Below are positions 1-9,160 of a DNA stretch of 64,000 bases, piece after piece. The DNA comes from JAYSYM01 sp964543475. Lineage in GTDB: Bacteria > Bdellovibrionota > Bdellovibrionia > Bdellovibrionales > JAMPXM01. A model generated the notes under the pieces. The model did not search any database, was not told where the DNA came from, and was given only the letters and a program-made list of their open reading frames with translations. Location: contig CAZIYJ010000014.1 in the NCBI GenBank assembly GCA_964543475.1, positions 13,189 through 77,188 of the forward strand. The letters are read 5' to 3'. How positions within the stretch are numbered: the stretch's first letter is position 1; each line of letters opens with the position of its first letter. The position numbers and the translations under genes are program-made.

Positions 1-203
1 AGTTTCGATTCTAATGAAGTTTGCGCGCCCACTGAAACCTGTTGTTCTTTGAGTTCTTAAAAAGTCTGTCGGTAAGTGACACGAGTTCTGTCAAAGCTAG
101 CGTTTTGAGTCAATCAGTTTGCGATAAAATTTAGGCACCGGGAAATCAATACAGAGGCCAAATTTAGCCTAACCCCTCGATTCATATGGATAATCGGACT
201 TAG
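1..203. other. No confident gene; left edge
   Basis: No complete gene is supported here. On the plus strand, frame 1 is open from the window edge to a TAA at 58-60, so the last 19 codons of an upstream gene could lie here, but nothing identifies it. The rest looks like AT-rich intergenic sequence downstream of the minus-strand gene that ends at 204. Confidence 0.3.
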
Positions 204-1001
204 TCAGGACTTCAGGGTGAGCGAGAAGAACTGTGTTGCTAAACAGTAGAGCTCAGTTCGGTCAGTCGATTTTGAGGTCAAAAGCTCACTCATCTCTAAG
301 TCAAAATTTCGGATTTTTTCTTTTGCTAAGGCAACCACCGATTTATCAACAGCAAGCATCGTCGTACGAAATTCTCGACTATGAACATCCTGCAGTTGCA
401 GGGCTTTCTGCGCGATATTTAAAACTTGATGGTGATGAGATTTAATCGCGGCACTTGGAACATCGCTTGTAGTACGTAGATTCCCTTTAAACGCCTGCCA
501 GCTGCCGTCTTTAAGAATCATGAGGTTTAAAGATTCGAGTCTCTTCATTGAGTCTGCGGCAAGCCTCACTTCAATTCCAAGCTTGGCCGCAATCCATTTC
601 GGATCGTAGTTAAAGTTCTCTAAACGGCTTAACTCGAGTATTGCGAAATGCTGCCACTGAGAGACAAGGGCAAACACATCGGCTTGAATAATGGTTAGTT
701 TATTGCGTTGAAGTTTTGCTAGGCACTCGGCTGCCTTCTCTCTTTCAGCTGCCGAGCGAGCGTGAAGATGAGCAACTGAATTTATGAAAAATTCTTTTTC
801 TTCTGGCGAGAGCTTAAGTTTTTTGGAGATCTGATCAGCCTTTGCATCTGAAAGGCCTCGCCGTTTGCTAAAGATATCATTGAGGTGAGAAGGTGTTACG
901 CCAATGAATTTTGCAAACGCATTCATTGATAACTCGCGGCCGCGACTCTTTCGCGCTTCGAATTCAGACTTCAGAATACTTCTGTAATCTTGGTGCTTCA
1001 C
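204..1001 (-). CDS. TIGR02147 family regulator-like protein
   Basis: A 265-residue protein with the layout of the TIGR02147 family. An N-terminal helix-turn-helix-like segment (about residues 20-70, containing SMNAFAKFIGVTPSHLND) is followed by a region with the family-typical WQHFAILEL and winged-helix-like KLGIEVRLAADSMKRLESLNL segments. The family is abundant in Bdellovibrio and Fibrobacter and is presumed to regulate transcription; direct function is unknown. The start is GTG at 1001, with GGATGG seven bases upstream. It overlaps the stop of the upstream metallopeptidase-like gene by 4 bp (GTGA), so translational coupling is likely, and the pair may act together. The family call is by recalled pattern. 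Confidence 0.75.
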   Translation of the reverse strand: MKHQDYRSILKSEFEARKSRGRELSMNAFAKFIGVTPSHLNDIFSKRRGLSDAKADQISKKLKLSPEEKEFFINSVAHLHARSAAEREKAAECLAKLQRNKLTIIQADVFALVSQWQHFAILELSRLENFNYDPKWIAAKLGIEVRLAADSMKRLESLNLMILKDGSWQAFKGNLRTTSDVPSAAIKSHHHQVLNIAQKALQLQDVHSREFRTTMLAVDKSVVALAKEKIRNFDLEMSELLTSKSTDRTELYCLATQFFSLTLKS

Positions 1002-1981
1002 TCTTGACCATCCGTCGGGCGCGCTGCTGAAAATGATCCGCTCTTAAGGGTGATTTGGCCAGAACTGAGCGAGAAATTAAACTTGAGCAAGCCGTTTTCG
1101 TAGCCAGAAAAAATATCGTAACGATTCATAAATTCATCGACGCACAAAACTGAAGAGCTGCCGACTTTTTGCTCGATCGTGATCTCGCTTGCAGTAGAAG
1201 TTACCTCGGGTGCGCTGATCTTTCTAAACGATGCATACTTTGGCTTACCTTTAAAGCTGATCCGGCCATCTTGGTATTGAACTGGGCACTGCAAGTTCAA
1301 TGCGATCTGCTCAGATACTTCAGCAACGCCACTTCGACTATCAACAAATATTTGGCCCCAAATTTGGCGAATGCCAGGGTCCCATTCACGATCGATAAAA
1401 TAAATTGAAAGCTCGTCATCTTTTTTAAGTCCGGGAACGTCGTCTGAAGTGATCGAAATCTTTCGAGTGCGATCTTGCAAATAAGTCACTGCGTGCATTG
1501 CAATTGTATCTAGCTCTGAATGTTCAAGTTGCGGGAGCCCAATCGCAGCTAGCATTTGATTTTGGTGATGACCAAGCTCATGAATGAGAATACCTAGGGT
1601 TTCGAAAAAACCTACTGCTGAGTAATCGCCGTTTTGTTCTTTAGATAAAAGATCTTCATTGAATATGATCGGACTTCCCCAATCATTTCCTGTTTTAGCG
1701 ATCCGAACTGCACCGTCGATAAAAAATTCTGCGTCGCCAGACGAGTAGCTTATTTGGGTTTGAAATTTATTTGCTTCGTGTCTCATGTAATTGAGAATCG
1801 CGGTTTGTGATTTACCCTCAACTCCGCAATGCTCTTCATTCATAAAACATTCGCCACCAAATGTTCCAGCCCACTCTGCCAAGGTCGCAATCCTTAACTT
1901 TGACAATTCGATTGCTTCCGTTTTAGTAAGACAGGTGCCTGTTTCGCAGAAAAGCATCAGGGCAATGAAAATGTGCTTCAT
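998..1981 (-). CDS. Secreted protein with HELGH zinc-peptidase-like motif
   Basis: Unrecognised protein of about 327 residues if translation starts at ATG 1981, which places a short hydrophobic signal-peptide-like segment (MKHIFIALMLFCETGTC) at the N-terminus. A longer open frame runs to 2140, but its N-terminus is proline-rich and overlaps the divergent gene, so it is not favoured. Residues about 134-138 read HELGH in a hydrophobic helix context (GILIHELGHHQNQ), the zincin metallopeptidase signature. A third zinc ligand is not certain; acidic candidates follow in LEHSELDTIAMH. It is coupled by a 4 bp overlap to the TIGR02147 gene downstream. It probably acts in the periplasm or outside the cell. 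Protease activity is inferred from the motif alone. Confidence 0.6.
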   Translation of the reverse strand: MKHIFIALMLFCETGTCLTKTEAIELSKLRIATLAEWAGTFGGECFMNEEHCGVEGKSQTAILNYMRHEANKFQTQISYSSGDAEFFIDGAVRIAKTGNDWGSPIIFNEDLLSKEQNGDYSAVGFFETLGILIHELGHHQNQMLAAIGLPQLEHSELDTIAMHAVTYLQDRTRKISITSDDVPGLKKDDELSIYFIDREWDPGIRQIWGQIFVDSRSGVAEVSEQIALNLQCPVQYQDGRISFKGKPKYASFRKISAPEVTSTASEITIEQKVGSSSVLCVDEFMNRYDIFSGYENGLLKFNFSLSSGQITLKSGSFSAARPTDGQE

Positions 1982-1997
1982 GAATCGAGGGTTTAGC

Positions 1998-2852
1998 ATG
2001 GGTAGATTTTGTGACCAAGGCCAAATAGTACTTCGAGCCTCTGTGGTAATCCTTATAGCGTTATTCTCTACCCAAGCTGCCTCTGAAGGGGGAGAAAGTT
2101 CAGGGGTAGGTAATGGTGGCGGCCCTGCAGAACAAGCCATTGTGTCAGCTGCAATTCATTCTCGTTCGCTTTATCAAGCCTGCCTCCTTCATCCAAAGTG
2201 CGGAGCGAACCAAGAACTGGCTACAGGACTTAAGAAGCTAGCGAGCTGCTCTCTACCGACTGTCGACCAATTGCGTTTTGATCTTCTGGATAAGCCTTAT
2301 GTTTCGCGGAAGGACGCTTTAGTTATTAATCGAACACTTCTCTACCCTGGCTCTCGACCGGTTAGCTTTTCAACAACCGTTGGGCTCTTAACTCGTATCT
2401 ATTTTGAACTTTGCGGAGTTGCTGGTTTTCAAGAGAGCGAGAAATTAACCGGATCGTTAGTTGAACTTGCAAATATTGAAGGTGAGCAGATCACTGTCGG
2501 TAAAAACGACCTGTCGCTTCCAAAGCAGCAACTTATTCGTGCGCGCACACTGTACTCAGATTTGTTGATTGAAACATCTAATCAAATGCTAAGACTTCAC
2601 TGCAACTCAGATGATCTTGAGTCCTGCAGTTTTTTAGAAGATGCCAAGACAGGCACCAAGAGTCGATTCCGAAATTTAAGCGTCGCAAGTGAAGCAAAAG
2701 ATTCGGCAGGTCGAATCTCGTTTTCAATCGAAGGACTATTTCGAAACGGCAGCGGATCAGACGAGAAGTTTTTGCTCGATGCAATTGTCAAAGGTGGCCT
2801 CGCGGTCGAAGTAAGAGTTCAAGGCCGCACCCTCGAGCTACCTAAGAAGTAA
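1998..2852 (+). CDS. Hypothetical secreted protein
   Basis: Unrecognised protein of 284 residues. The chosen start is ATG 1998 because GAGGG lies seven bases upstream and a signal peptide follows directly (hydrophobic ASVVILIALFSTQAAS). The frame is open further upstream to 1791, but that part lies inside the divergent gene. The mature protein begins with a Gly/Ser-rich stretch (GGESSGVGNGGGPA) and contains several cysteines (for example LHPKCG, ELCGV and LHCNSDDLESC), consistent with a disulfide-bonded exported protein. Start codons of this gene and the divergent metallopeptidase-like gene are only 16 bp apart. Its stop abuts the stop of the convergent gene without a gap. Confidence 0.65.
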   Translation: MGRFCDQGQIVLRASVVILIALFSTQAASEGGESSGVGNGGGPAEQAIVSAAIHSRSLYQACLLHPKCGANQELATGLKKLASCSLPTVDQLRFDLLDKPYVSRKDALVINRTLLYPGSRPVSFSTTVGLLTRIYFELCGVAGFQESEKLTGSLVELANIEGEQITVGKNDLSLPKQQLIRARTLYSDLLIETSNQMLRLHCNSDDLESCSFLEDAKTGTKSRFRNLSVASEAKDSAGRISFSIEGLFRNGSGSDEKFLLDAIVKGGLAVEVRVQGRTLELPKK

Positions 2853-3752
2853 CTAGCGAAGTTCGATGATGCCCTCGAGCTGCTCTTGCAGGTTAGCAAA
2901 ATTTGTGAATCGCGCATCGAAGCTATTGCAAGTCACATCAAGGCTCGTTCCGTCAGGGGCAGTCAGTCGAAAACTATACATATGAAAGTCAATCCCGCTA
3001 TAAGGCGCTCCCTGGAACGACATAATTTCAAAGTTTTCAGTAGGAGGCAGAACAGTTCGCCCGGCTTTCATAGGTAGATGCCCTTGGCCCTGAACAAAGT
3101 ACCTTGCCATGCAGTAAGGGCTTCCGGCTTCTGATTTGGATACAATCTTGCCTTTTTGAAAAATAGGGTCAATTGGGCGAAAGTGCGTCGTACTTTCGCC
3201 AATAGGCTCGAGCACAAAAACTAATTCTTTTAAAATTCTTCCCTTCGTAAGCTTCGGAAAGAAGTCGCGCGCGAGCACAGAAGGAGTGTCATCGAAAGTG
3301 CTTCGTTCAAACATTTTCGGATTATCCATGAGCTTAGCAATATCGCTGACCACTAGACCCAAACCAGAACCATACCAGATTTTGTAACAGTAGAAATTAA
3401 GAGTAGGAAGTCGAACATCGTCTGTGGTCAAACCCATTGAAATACTTTGGTTTGTATCCCGCTTTCGAGCTGTGTCTCCTACGCTGTAAATAGATTTAAT
3501 TTTGTAGGTAACAACACCCGCTTCAAGTGCTGTAACTATATCAAAATGAGTTTGAATTGTTAGGGAACACCTTTCTTCGAAAAAGGGAGTGATGCGCTCC
3601 CATTCTCTTTCTCGATCATAAATTAATTTATCGTCGCTGATATTAATTTGAATTTCAGATCCCTGCTTGATGTCGACTAAGTTTGGAGACGAAGAGAGAT
3701 CTGTAGCAAAGGCAGAGCTTATGAAAAACAAGATTTGGATGAGCATGTTCAT
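2853..3752 (-). CDS. Hypothetical secreted protein
   Basis: Unrecognised protein of about 299 residues. The N-terminus (MNMLIQILFFISSAFATD) is a good signal peptide with a plausible cleavage after AFA. ATG 3752 is preferred; a GTG at 3770 and an ATG at 3746 are alternatives, and none has a strong ribosome binding site. The mature part has scattered cysteines (ERCSLTI, FYCYKIWYG, SPYCMARY, VTCNSF), suggesting a folded periplasmic or outer-surface protein. It lies 61 bp downstream of a lipoprotein gene in the same direction, so the two may be co-transcribed. No family is recognised. Confidence 0.6.
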   Translation of the reverse strand: MNMLIQILFFISSAFATDLSSSPNLVDIKQGSEIQINISDDKLIYDREREWERITPFFEERCSLTIQTHFDIVTALEAGVVTYKIKSIYSVGDTARKRDTNQSISMGLTTDDVRLPTLNFYCYKIWYGSGLGLVVSDIAKLMDNPKMFERSTFDDTPSVLARDFFPKLTKGRILKELVFVLEPIGESTTHFRPIDPIFQKGKIVSKSEAGSPYCMARYFVQGQGHLPMKAGRTVLPPTENFEIMSFQGAPYSGIDFHMYSFRLTAPDGTSLDVTCNSFDARFTNFANLQEQLEGIIELR

Positions 3753-3813
3753 AGCGGTCGAATATTCCACAGGAGAGGCGATCTTGCTATTCTCCCGCTA
3801 TCAACTGAATTTT

Positions 3814-4380
3814 TTACCGAAGAGTAAACGAGTGAGAGATCTTCTGAGTCTCTCCAATTGCTTGGAAAGAATAGCTAATCTTCTTAGACTCATTGCCAAT
3901 CGGGCCCGAGACTTCAAGAGTCATTGAAAACTCAACCTGTGATGCCGAATTATCGATAAGAATCGGTCCGTTGTATTCGTAAGTGTAGACCTTTCCGTTG
4001 GCGATCTCTCGTACGCTCGACGTGCCTAACCCCTTTAGTGGCCCAAAATCTAATGTTGACGAGCTTCCGCTGCTGACTGACATGTAGAGCGGGAAAACAA
4101 TGCCTTCAACGTAAGTTCCGCTCGTATTTTTAAAGCTTGTTTTGTCGCTGTACACTACGCCCTGAACGCCAAGTCCACGAACGTCTTTGCCATCAAGAAC
4201 TTCAAGCGCATGCCATCCAAGGTGAGTTTGCCAATCTTCAAAAGCGACTGAGTTCGATGGTGAAGAAGGAAGTCCTGGGCTCATTTTTCCAAGTGTGTCT
4301 AAGGCGTCGGATGCGGGATTACCACAAGCAGTCGTGAGTAGTAGAGCCGTCATAGCTACGAAAAGTTTGAACATGATCAT
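3814..4380 (-). CDS. Putative lipoprotein
   Basis: A 188-residue protein with a type II signal peptide: MFKLFVAMTALLLTTAC ending in a lipobox TTAC-G. ATG 4380 is chosen because GGAGG sits seven bases upstream, an excellent site; a longer frame to 4404 has no support. Residue +2 after the lipidated cysteine is Gly followed by Asn, giving no clear inner-membrane retention signal, so outer-membrane attachment is likely. The mature domain is rich in beta-forming segments (VEFSMTLEVSG, KISYSFQAIGE). No family is recognised. It sits upstream of, and possibly in an operon with, the secreted protein at 2853-3752. Confidence 0.7.
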   Translation of the reverse strand: MIMFKLFVAMTALLLTTACGNPASDALDTLGKMSPGLPSSPSNSVAFEDWQTHLGWHALEVLDGKDVRGLGVQGVVYSDKTSFKNTSGTYVEGIVFPLYMSVSSGSSSTLDFGPLKGLGTSSVREIANGKVYTYEYNGPILIDNSASQVEFSMTLEVSGPIGNESKKISYSFQAIGETQKISHSFTLR

Positions 4381-4499
4381 TTTTAATCCTCCAAGATGAC
4401 CCACTCAATTGCGGGTTGAAGGAAATGTAACGAGGCTATGATCCTTGCGTAACCAAACGACTCATTAAGTATTCGCTGACGTTCGCTGAACTCCCCAAA

Positions 4500-4525
4500 T
4501 AAAAAAGGCCGCTTGTGAGCGGCCT
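4500..4525 (-). terminator. Intrinsic terminator after lon
   Basis: A perfect 8 bp stem AGGCCGCT/AGCGGCCT (4506-4513 and 4518-4525) with a TGTG loop is followed, on the minus strand, by a U-run from the A-tract at 4500-4506. It lies 25 bp past the lon stop and would end the clpP-clpX-lon transcription unit. Confidence 0.9.
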
Positions 4526-4549
4526 CGTTCTACTGAATCTGCAAAATAA

Positions 4550-7081
4550 TTAGTGGGCTTGTTGTACTGTGTGACCCGTGAACTGCGGGCGAATGTTCGC
4601 ATCGCCAACACCTGCGCGAGCTTTGAAGAGCTCCTTCGCATTTTTGATGTCGAGTGCGTTCACCAACACTTGGTCAACGTGATCAACCAGAATGATCTTT
4701 AGATCTTTAAGAACTTCTTTTGGAATGTCCTTTAAATCTTTTTCGTTCTCTTTCGGGCAGATGATCGTTTTGATTCCGCCGCGATGAGCAGCAAGAGTCT
4801 TCTCTTTCAAACCACCGATCGGAAGAACGCGACCTCTTAGTGTCACTTCACCAGTCATCGCCACATGGCGCTTCACTGGAATCTTAGTGATCGCTGAAAC
4901 GATTGATGTCGTCATCGCGCAACCTGCTGACGGACCGTCTTTCGGGATAGCACCCTCTGGAACGTGGATATGAATATCAACGTTTGCAAAGAAGTCTTTA
5001 TCTAATCCGAAGAGCGGGCCACGAGAGCGTGCGTAGCTCATCGCTGCTGAGCAAGATTCTTTCATCACATCGCCAAGTTGACCTGTGACTGTGAACTTAC
5101 CGCGGCCTGGAACAATCGTCGCTTCGATCACCAGCATGTCGCCACCAACTTCGGTGTACGCCATACCGTTTGTAAGACCAATCTCGTTCGCTTCTTCGAT
5201 CTTACCGAATTTGTATTTATGTTCGCCAATTAGCTCGACAAGTTTTTTAGGAGTAACTTGGAAGCCTTTTGCGTTCGCCTTCATTCGATTGATCTGAGTA
5301 TCTTTTGTCGACTTGTTCGACTTCGCATCCGCGATCGCCTGCTCTTTAATAAGAACGTGCGCCACTTTACGACAAACCGTTGCGATCACGCGCTCAAGGT
5401 TACGTACACCCGCTTCACGAGTGAAGTAACGAATGATGTGCTTAATCGACTGATCGGCAAAAGTAACTTTCAAATCTTTAAGACCGTTCATCTTGATTTG
5501 CTTTGGTACCAAGTACTTCTTCGCGATATGGAACTTCTCGCTCTCGATGTAACCTTCGAGGCTAATGATCTCCATACGATCAAGTAGCGGACGAGGAATC
5601 GTGTGCAAAGAATTCGAAGTCGTAAAGAACATCACTTTCGACAAATCGTAATCAACTTCCATGTAGTGATCTTGGAAGGTTCCGTTTTGTTCTGGATCTA
5701 GTACCTCAAGCAACGCAGCCGATGGGTCACCTCTGAAGTCGTTAGACATTTTATCGATCTCATCGAGAAGGATAAGAGGGTTACCAGTTTCGCACTTGCG
5801 AAGAGCTTGAATAATTTTGCCCGGCATTGCTCCCACATAAGTCTTTCTGTGACCGCGAATTTCGGCTTCATCGCGTACGCCACCGAGAGAAATACGAGCA
5901 AAGCTTCGGTTTAACGACTTGGCTACTGAGCGAGCCAAAGAAGTTTTACCTACGCCCGGAGGCCCTACTAAGCAAAGGATTGGACCTTTTTGATCTTCGC
6001 TGATCGCTTGGACAGCTAAGAACTCTAAGATTCTCTCTTTTACTTTTTCTAAGCCCCAGTGATCTTCATTCAGAATCTCTTCTGCTTTGATAAGATCATG
6101 TTTTTCGTCAGAGTAATTAAACCATGGAAGGCTGAGCATCCAGTCGATGTAGTTTCGAACGACCGTAGCTTCCGCAGACATCGGAGACATCATCTTAAGT
6201 TTTTTAATTTCCTTAAGAGTCTTCTCGCGAGCTTCTTCGCTAAACTTCTTTTTCATTGCCTGAGCTTCTAGCTCTGCAAGCTCCGCTTGGTAATCATCTT
6301 TCTCACCAAGTTCTTTTTGAATCGCCTGCATTTGTTCGTTGAGGTAGTACTCTTTTTGCGAGCGCTCCATTTGTTTCTTAACGCGCGTGCGGATCTTCTT
6401 CTCAACTTCGAGAATTTCGATTTCGCCGGTCATCAAGTTGAGCAACTGCTCTAAGCGCTTGCCTGGATCTGCGATTTCTAAAATCTTTTGCTTGTCTTCA
6501 AGCTTAAGATTCAATTGCGCAACGATGATGTCAGCAAGCTCGCCTGCATTTTCAATCGTAGAAACACGCATTAGAATTTCTGGCGGAATGCGCTTGTTCA
6601 ATTTCACGTAGTTTTCGAAAGTCGTCTTCACTGAACGCATGAGAGCGCTAGTTTCAACGGGGCTTTCCATAATTTCTGGAAGATCTGTTACTTCAACAAC
6701 GAAGTAAGAGTCATGAGTTGAGAAGCGTTGAATCTTCACTCGGCGCTTACCTTCAACGAGAACTTTTACTGTTCCGTCTGGAAGGCGAAGCAACTGAATG
6801 ATTGTTCCAACAGTTCCGACATCGTAAATGTCACCGGGCTCTGGGTTGTTTGTTTTAGCATCACGTTGAGCCGCAAGGACGATGTCCGATTGCTTACTCA
6901 TGGCCTCTTCAAGAGCGTTAATACTCTTTTCACGGCCTACAAAGAGCGGCATCATCATGTGCGGGAAAATGATCAAATCCCGAAGCGGTAACAACGGAAG
7001 CTTGTAGCTACCGTCTTTATTGGCTTCTCCGGAATCTTTTTTTGGCGAAGACTTATCACCACGTCCAGAAGATTCGCTCAT
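4550..7081 (-). CDS. lon: ATP-dependent Lon protease
   Basis: An 843-residue LonA protease, which degrades misfolded and regulatory cytoplasmic proteins. An N-terminal substrate-binding domain starts at LPLLPLRDLIIFPHM (about residues 28-42). The AAA+ module has Walker A GPPGVGKT (373-380) and Walker B LILLDEID (436-443). The C-terminal serine protease domain carries the Ser-Lys dyad Ser718 (KDGPSAG) and Lys761 (GGLKEK). It is somewhat longer than E. coli Lon because of an N-terminal Ser/Lys-rich extension and a Lys/Ser-rich insertion at about 580-605, between the AAA+ and protease domains. The start has GGAG seven bases upstream. It is the last gene of clpP-clpX-lon, with a 117 bp leader containing hairpins and an intrinsic terminator behind it. 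Confidence 0.98.
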   Translation of the reverse strand: MSESSGRGDKSSPKKDSGEANKDGSYKLPLLPLRDLIIFPHMMMPLFVGREKSINALEEAMSKQSDIVLAAQRDAKTNNPEPGDIYDVGTVGTIIQLLRLPDGTVKVLVEGKRRVKIQRFSTHDSYFVVEVTDLPEIMESPVETSALMRSVKTTFENYVKLNKRIPPEILMRVSTIENAGELADIIVAQLNLKLEDKQKILEIADPGKRLEQLLNLMTGEIEILEVEKKIRTRVKKQMERSQKEYYLNEQMQAIQKELGEKDDYQAELAELEAQAMKKKFSEEAREKTLKEIKKLKMMSPMSAEATVVRNYIDWMLSLPWFNYSDEKHDLIKAEEILNEDHWGLEKVKERILEFLAVQAISEDQKGPILCLVGPPGVGKTSLARSVAKSLNRSFARISLGGVRDEAEIRGHRKTYVGAMPGKIIQALRKCETGNPLILLDEIDKMSNDFRGDPSAALLEVLDPEQNGTFQDHYMEVDYDLSKVMFFTTSNSLHTIPRPLLDRMEIISLEGYIESEKFHIAKKYLVPKQIKMNGLKDLKVTFADQSIKHIIRYFTREAGVRNLERVIATVCRKVAHVLIKEQAIADAKSNKSTKDTQINRMKANAKGFQVTPKKLVELIGEHKYKFGKIEEANEIGLTNGMAYTEVGGDMLVIEATIVPGRGKFTVTGQLGDVMKESCSAAMSYARSRGPLFGLDKDFFANVDIHIHVPEGAIPKDGPSAGCAMTTSIVSAITKIPVKRHVAMTGEVTLRGRVLPIGGLKEKTLAAHRGGIKTIICPKENEKDLKDIPKEVLKDLKIILVDHVDQVLVNALDIKNAKELFKARAGVGDANIRPQFTGHTVQQAH

Positions 7082-7103
7082 TCAATTCTCCTTCTCTAAC
7101 ACC

Positions 7104-7153
7104 GGCAGCGTATGCTGCCTGCGCAGTTAGGAACGCAGTCATTGCATTCCTAA
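7104..7153 (-). promoter_or_regulatory. Two hairpins in clpX-lon leader
   Basis: The clpX-lon gap contains two potential stem-loops on the lon leader. One is GGCAGC/GCTGCC with a four-base loop (7104-7119). The other is a longer stem TTAGGAA plus GCA, pairing with TGC plus TTCCTAA across one mismatch (7127-7153). Neither is followed by a U-run in the lon direction, so they are not simple terminators. They may control lon translation or processing of the clpX-lon message. Confidence 0.4.
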
Positions 7154-7198
7154 TTCGGAGCCTGATTTTTTTATAGGATATTGAGCGATCGTTGGTTA

Positions 7199-8509
7199 CT
7201 AAGCACTCTCTGCTGAGTCATCGTCGGCGTCTGCTTTCGATGATTCCATGTCTTCCAACTCTTCGTCCGTCCTATAGACTAACTTTGGCTTCGAATTGAG
7301 GTTCACCACCTCTTCATCGATAATAACCTGTTTGACGTTCGGTTTGGAAGGAATTTCGAACATGATATCCATCATCGAATTTTCAATTACACCGCGTAAA
7401 CCGCGCGCGCCAGTTTTTCGGATGAGCGCTTGTTTTGCAATGGCCCGTAATGCCTCGTCTGTAAATGTGAGTTCTACTTTTTCGAAACCAAACAATTTTT
7501 GATACTGTTTGATCAAAGCGTTCTTAGGACGAATCAGAATGTCGATGAGCGCTTCTTCTTCGAGTGGGTCTAGTACTGCACTGACCGGTAAACGGCCAAT
7601 GAACTCTGGGATTAATCCGTACTTAACCAAATCGTCTGGCTCGACGTACTGAAGAATATTTACACCCGACATCTTTTCTTTCTCAGATTTAATGTCAGCC
7701 GTGATACCGAGCGACTTTGTGTTACGACGCTGCTCGATAACTTTATCTAGACCAACGAATGCCCCGCCCACGATAAACAAGATGTTTGAAGTATCAACTT
7801 GAATAAATTCTTGTTGTGGATGTTTACGACCGCCCTTAGGGGGAAGATTCGCCACAGTACCTTCAAGAATCTTCAAGAGAGCCTGCTGCACACCCTCACC
7901 GCTGACGTCGCGAGTGATTGATGGGTTCTCAGACTTACGCGAAATTTTATCAATTTCATCGATATAAATGACGCCCTTTTGCGCTTTTTCTACATCGTAG
8001 TCAGCAGCCTGAAGAAGATTTAGAACCACGTTCTCAACGTCTTCACCTACGTAACCAGCTTCTGTGAGAGTCGTCGCATCTGCCATTGCAAATGGAACAT
8101 TCAACACGCGAGCAATCGTTTGCGCGAGTAAAGTCTTACCCGAACCAGTTGGTCCGATAAGAAGGATATTTGATTTTTGAAGTTCGATCTCGTCTTTTTT
8201 GCCAGTCATCGCATTGATGCGCTTGTAATGGTTGTGAACCGCTACAGCTAAAGACTTCTTAGCCTTCTCTTGTCCGATGACATAATCATCAAGGTGACCT
8301 TTGATCTCGATTGGCTTCGGTACACGAAGAGTCGCTTTTACATTGTCTTCGCGCTCACGCTCTTCTGCAATGATGTCATTACAAAGCTCAATACACTCGT
8401 CACAGATATAAACACCTGGGCCAGCGATCAATTTTTTAACTTCGTTCTGACTCTTTCCGCAGAAGCTGCAGCGTAAAAGTCCCGATCCTGTTGTTTCTTT
8501 TTTATTCAT
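7199..8509 (-). CDS. clpX: ATP-dependent Clp protease ATP-binding subunit ClpX
   Basis: A 436-residue ClpX unfoldase, the AAA+ partner that feeds substrates to ClpP. The N-terminal zinc-binding domain has Cys14, Cys17, Cys36 and Cys39. Walker A GPTGSGKT is at about 119-126 and Walker B VIYIDEID at about 180-187. The IGF-type ClpP-docking loop is represented by KLFGFEKVE-like sequence late in the protein only tentatively. The start is ATG 8509 behind a GAGGA; an in-frame TTG lies two codons upstream. It sits 42 bp downstream of clpP and upstream of lon, all in one direction. The C-terminus is an acidic tail (EDMESSKADADDDSAESA), longer than in enterobacterial ClpX. Confidence 0.98.
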   Translation of the reverse strand: MNKKETTGSGLLRCSFCGKSQNEVKKLIAGPGVYICDECIELCNDIIAEEREREDNVKATLRVPKPIEIKGHLDDYVIGQEKAKKSLAVAVHNHYKRINAMTGKKDEIELQKSNILLIGPTGSGKTLLAQTIARVLNVPFAMADATTLTEAGYVGEDVENVVLNLLQAADYDVEKAQKGVIYIDEIDKISRKSENPSITRDVSGEGVQQALLKILEGTVANLPPKGGRKHPQQEFIQVDTSNILFIVGGAFVGLDKVIEQRRNTKSLGITADIKSEKEKMSGVNILQYVEPDDLVKYGLIPEFIGRLPVSAVLDPLEEEALIDILIRPKNALIKQYQKLFGFEKVELTFTDEALRAIAKQALIRKTGARGLRGVIENSMMDIMFEIPSKPNVKQVIIDEEVVNLNSKPKLVYRTDEELEDMESSKADADDDSAESA

Positions 8510-8551
8510 CTTCAAAATTCCTCACCCTATTTTACTGCGGGTCCCGCCAAA

Positions 8552-9160
8552 TTACTTTACTGCTGCTGCACCTTTTCGGAACTTCACTACGTGATCGACT
8601 AACCCAAAATCTTGCGCCTCTGGAGCGCTTAAGAAAAAGTCTCGATCTAAAGACTTTTCTAACGACTTATAGTCTCTACCTGTATGTGTTTGGTAGATCT
8701 CTGTGAGTCGTCTCTTCGTGTTAATCATCTCATTGGCCTGGATCTCAATGTCACTCGCTTGTCCAGAAAGACCGCCCATAATGTGCGGCTGATGCACCAT
8801 CGCTCGTGCGTGAGGAAGCATGTAACGCTTTCCCTTAGTTCCAGCAGTGAGTAGCAAGCTACCCATGCTGGCTGCGAGGCCAATACAGGTTGTCGCAACA
8901 TCACACTTAACGAATTGCATAATATCATAAATTCCGAGCCCTGCAGAAACACTTCCGCCGGGTGAGTTTATGTACAACTGAATATCTTTATCTGGGTTGT
9001 CAGCTTCAAGGAACAACATCTGTGCGATCACGATGTTTGCCACATCGTCATTGATCGGCGTACCAAGCATAATGATACGGTCACGGAGAAGGCGTGAGTA
9101 GATGTCATAACTACGCTCGCCTCGAGATGTTTGCTCAACGACTATCGGAACTAAAGGCAT
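8552..9160 (-). CDS. clpP: ATP-dependent Clp protease proteolytic subunit ClpP
   Basis: A 202-residue ClpP serine peptidase, which forms the tetradecameric chamber of ClpXP. The catalytic triad is visible as Ser98 (GLAASMGS), His123 (RAMVHQP) and Asp172 (SLDRDFF), spaced as in E. coli ClpP. There is little N-terminal propeptide (MPLVPIVVEQTSRGER). The ribosome binding site GAGGAG lies six or seven bases upstream of the ATG. It is first in the clpP-clpX-lon unit. The usual upstream partner tig is not adjacent but lies on the opposite strand at 17135. Confidence 0.98.
   Translation of the reverse strand: MPLVPIVVEQTSRGERSYDIYSRLLRDRIIMLGTPINDDVANIVIAQMLFLEADNPDKDIQLYINSPGGSVSAGLGIYDIMQFVKCDVATTCIGLAASMGSLLLTAGTKGKRYMLPHARAMVHQPHIMGGLSGQASDIEIQANEMINTKRRLTEIYQTHTGRDYKSLEKSLDRDFFLSAPEAQDFGLVDHVVKFRKGAAAVK

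Noticed and set aside
1791..1997. Upstream extension of the 1998-2852 gene
   Set aside because: The extension lies inside the divergent gene, lacks a ribosome binding site and would place the signal peptide internally.
1982..2140. Upstream extension of the metallopeptidase-like gene
   Set aside because: Proline-rich, without a signal sequence, overlapping the divergent gene; ATG 1981 gives a clean signal peptide.
5258..5587. 109-codon plus-strand ORF inside lon
   Set aside because: No start context and entirely within a conserved gene on the other strand.
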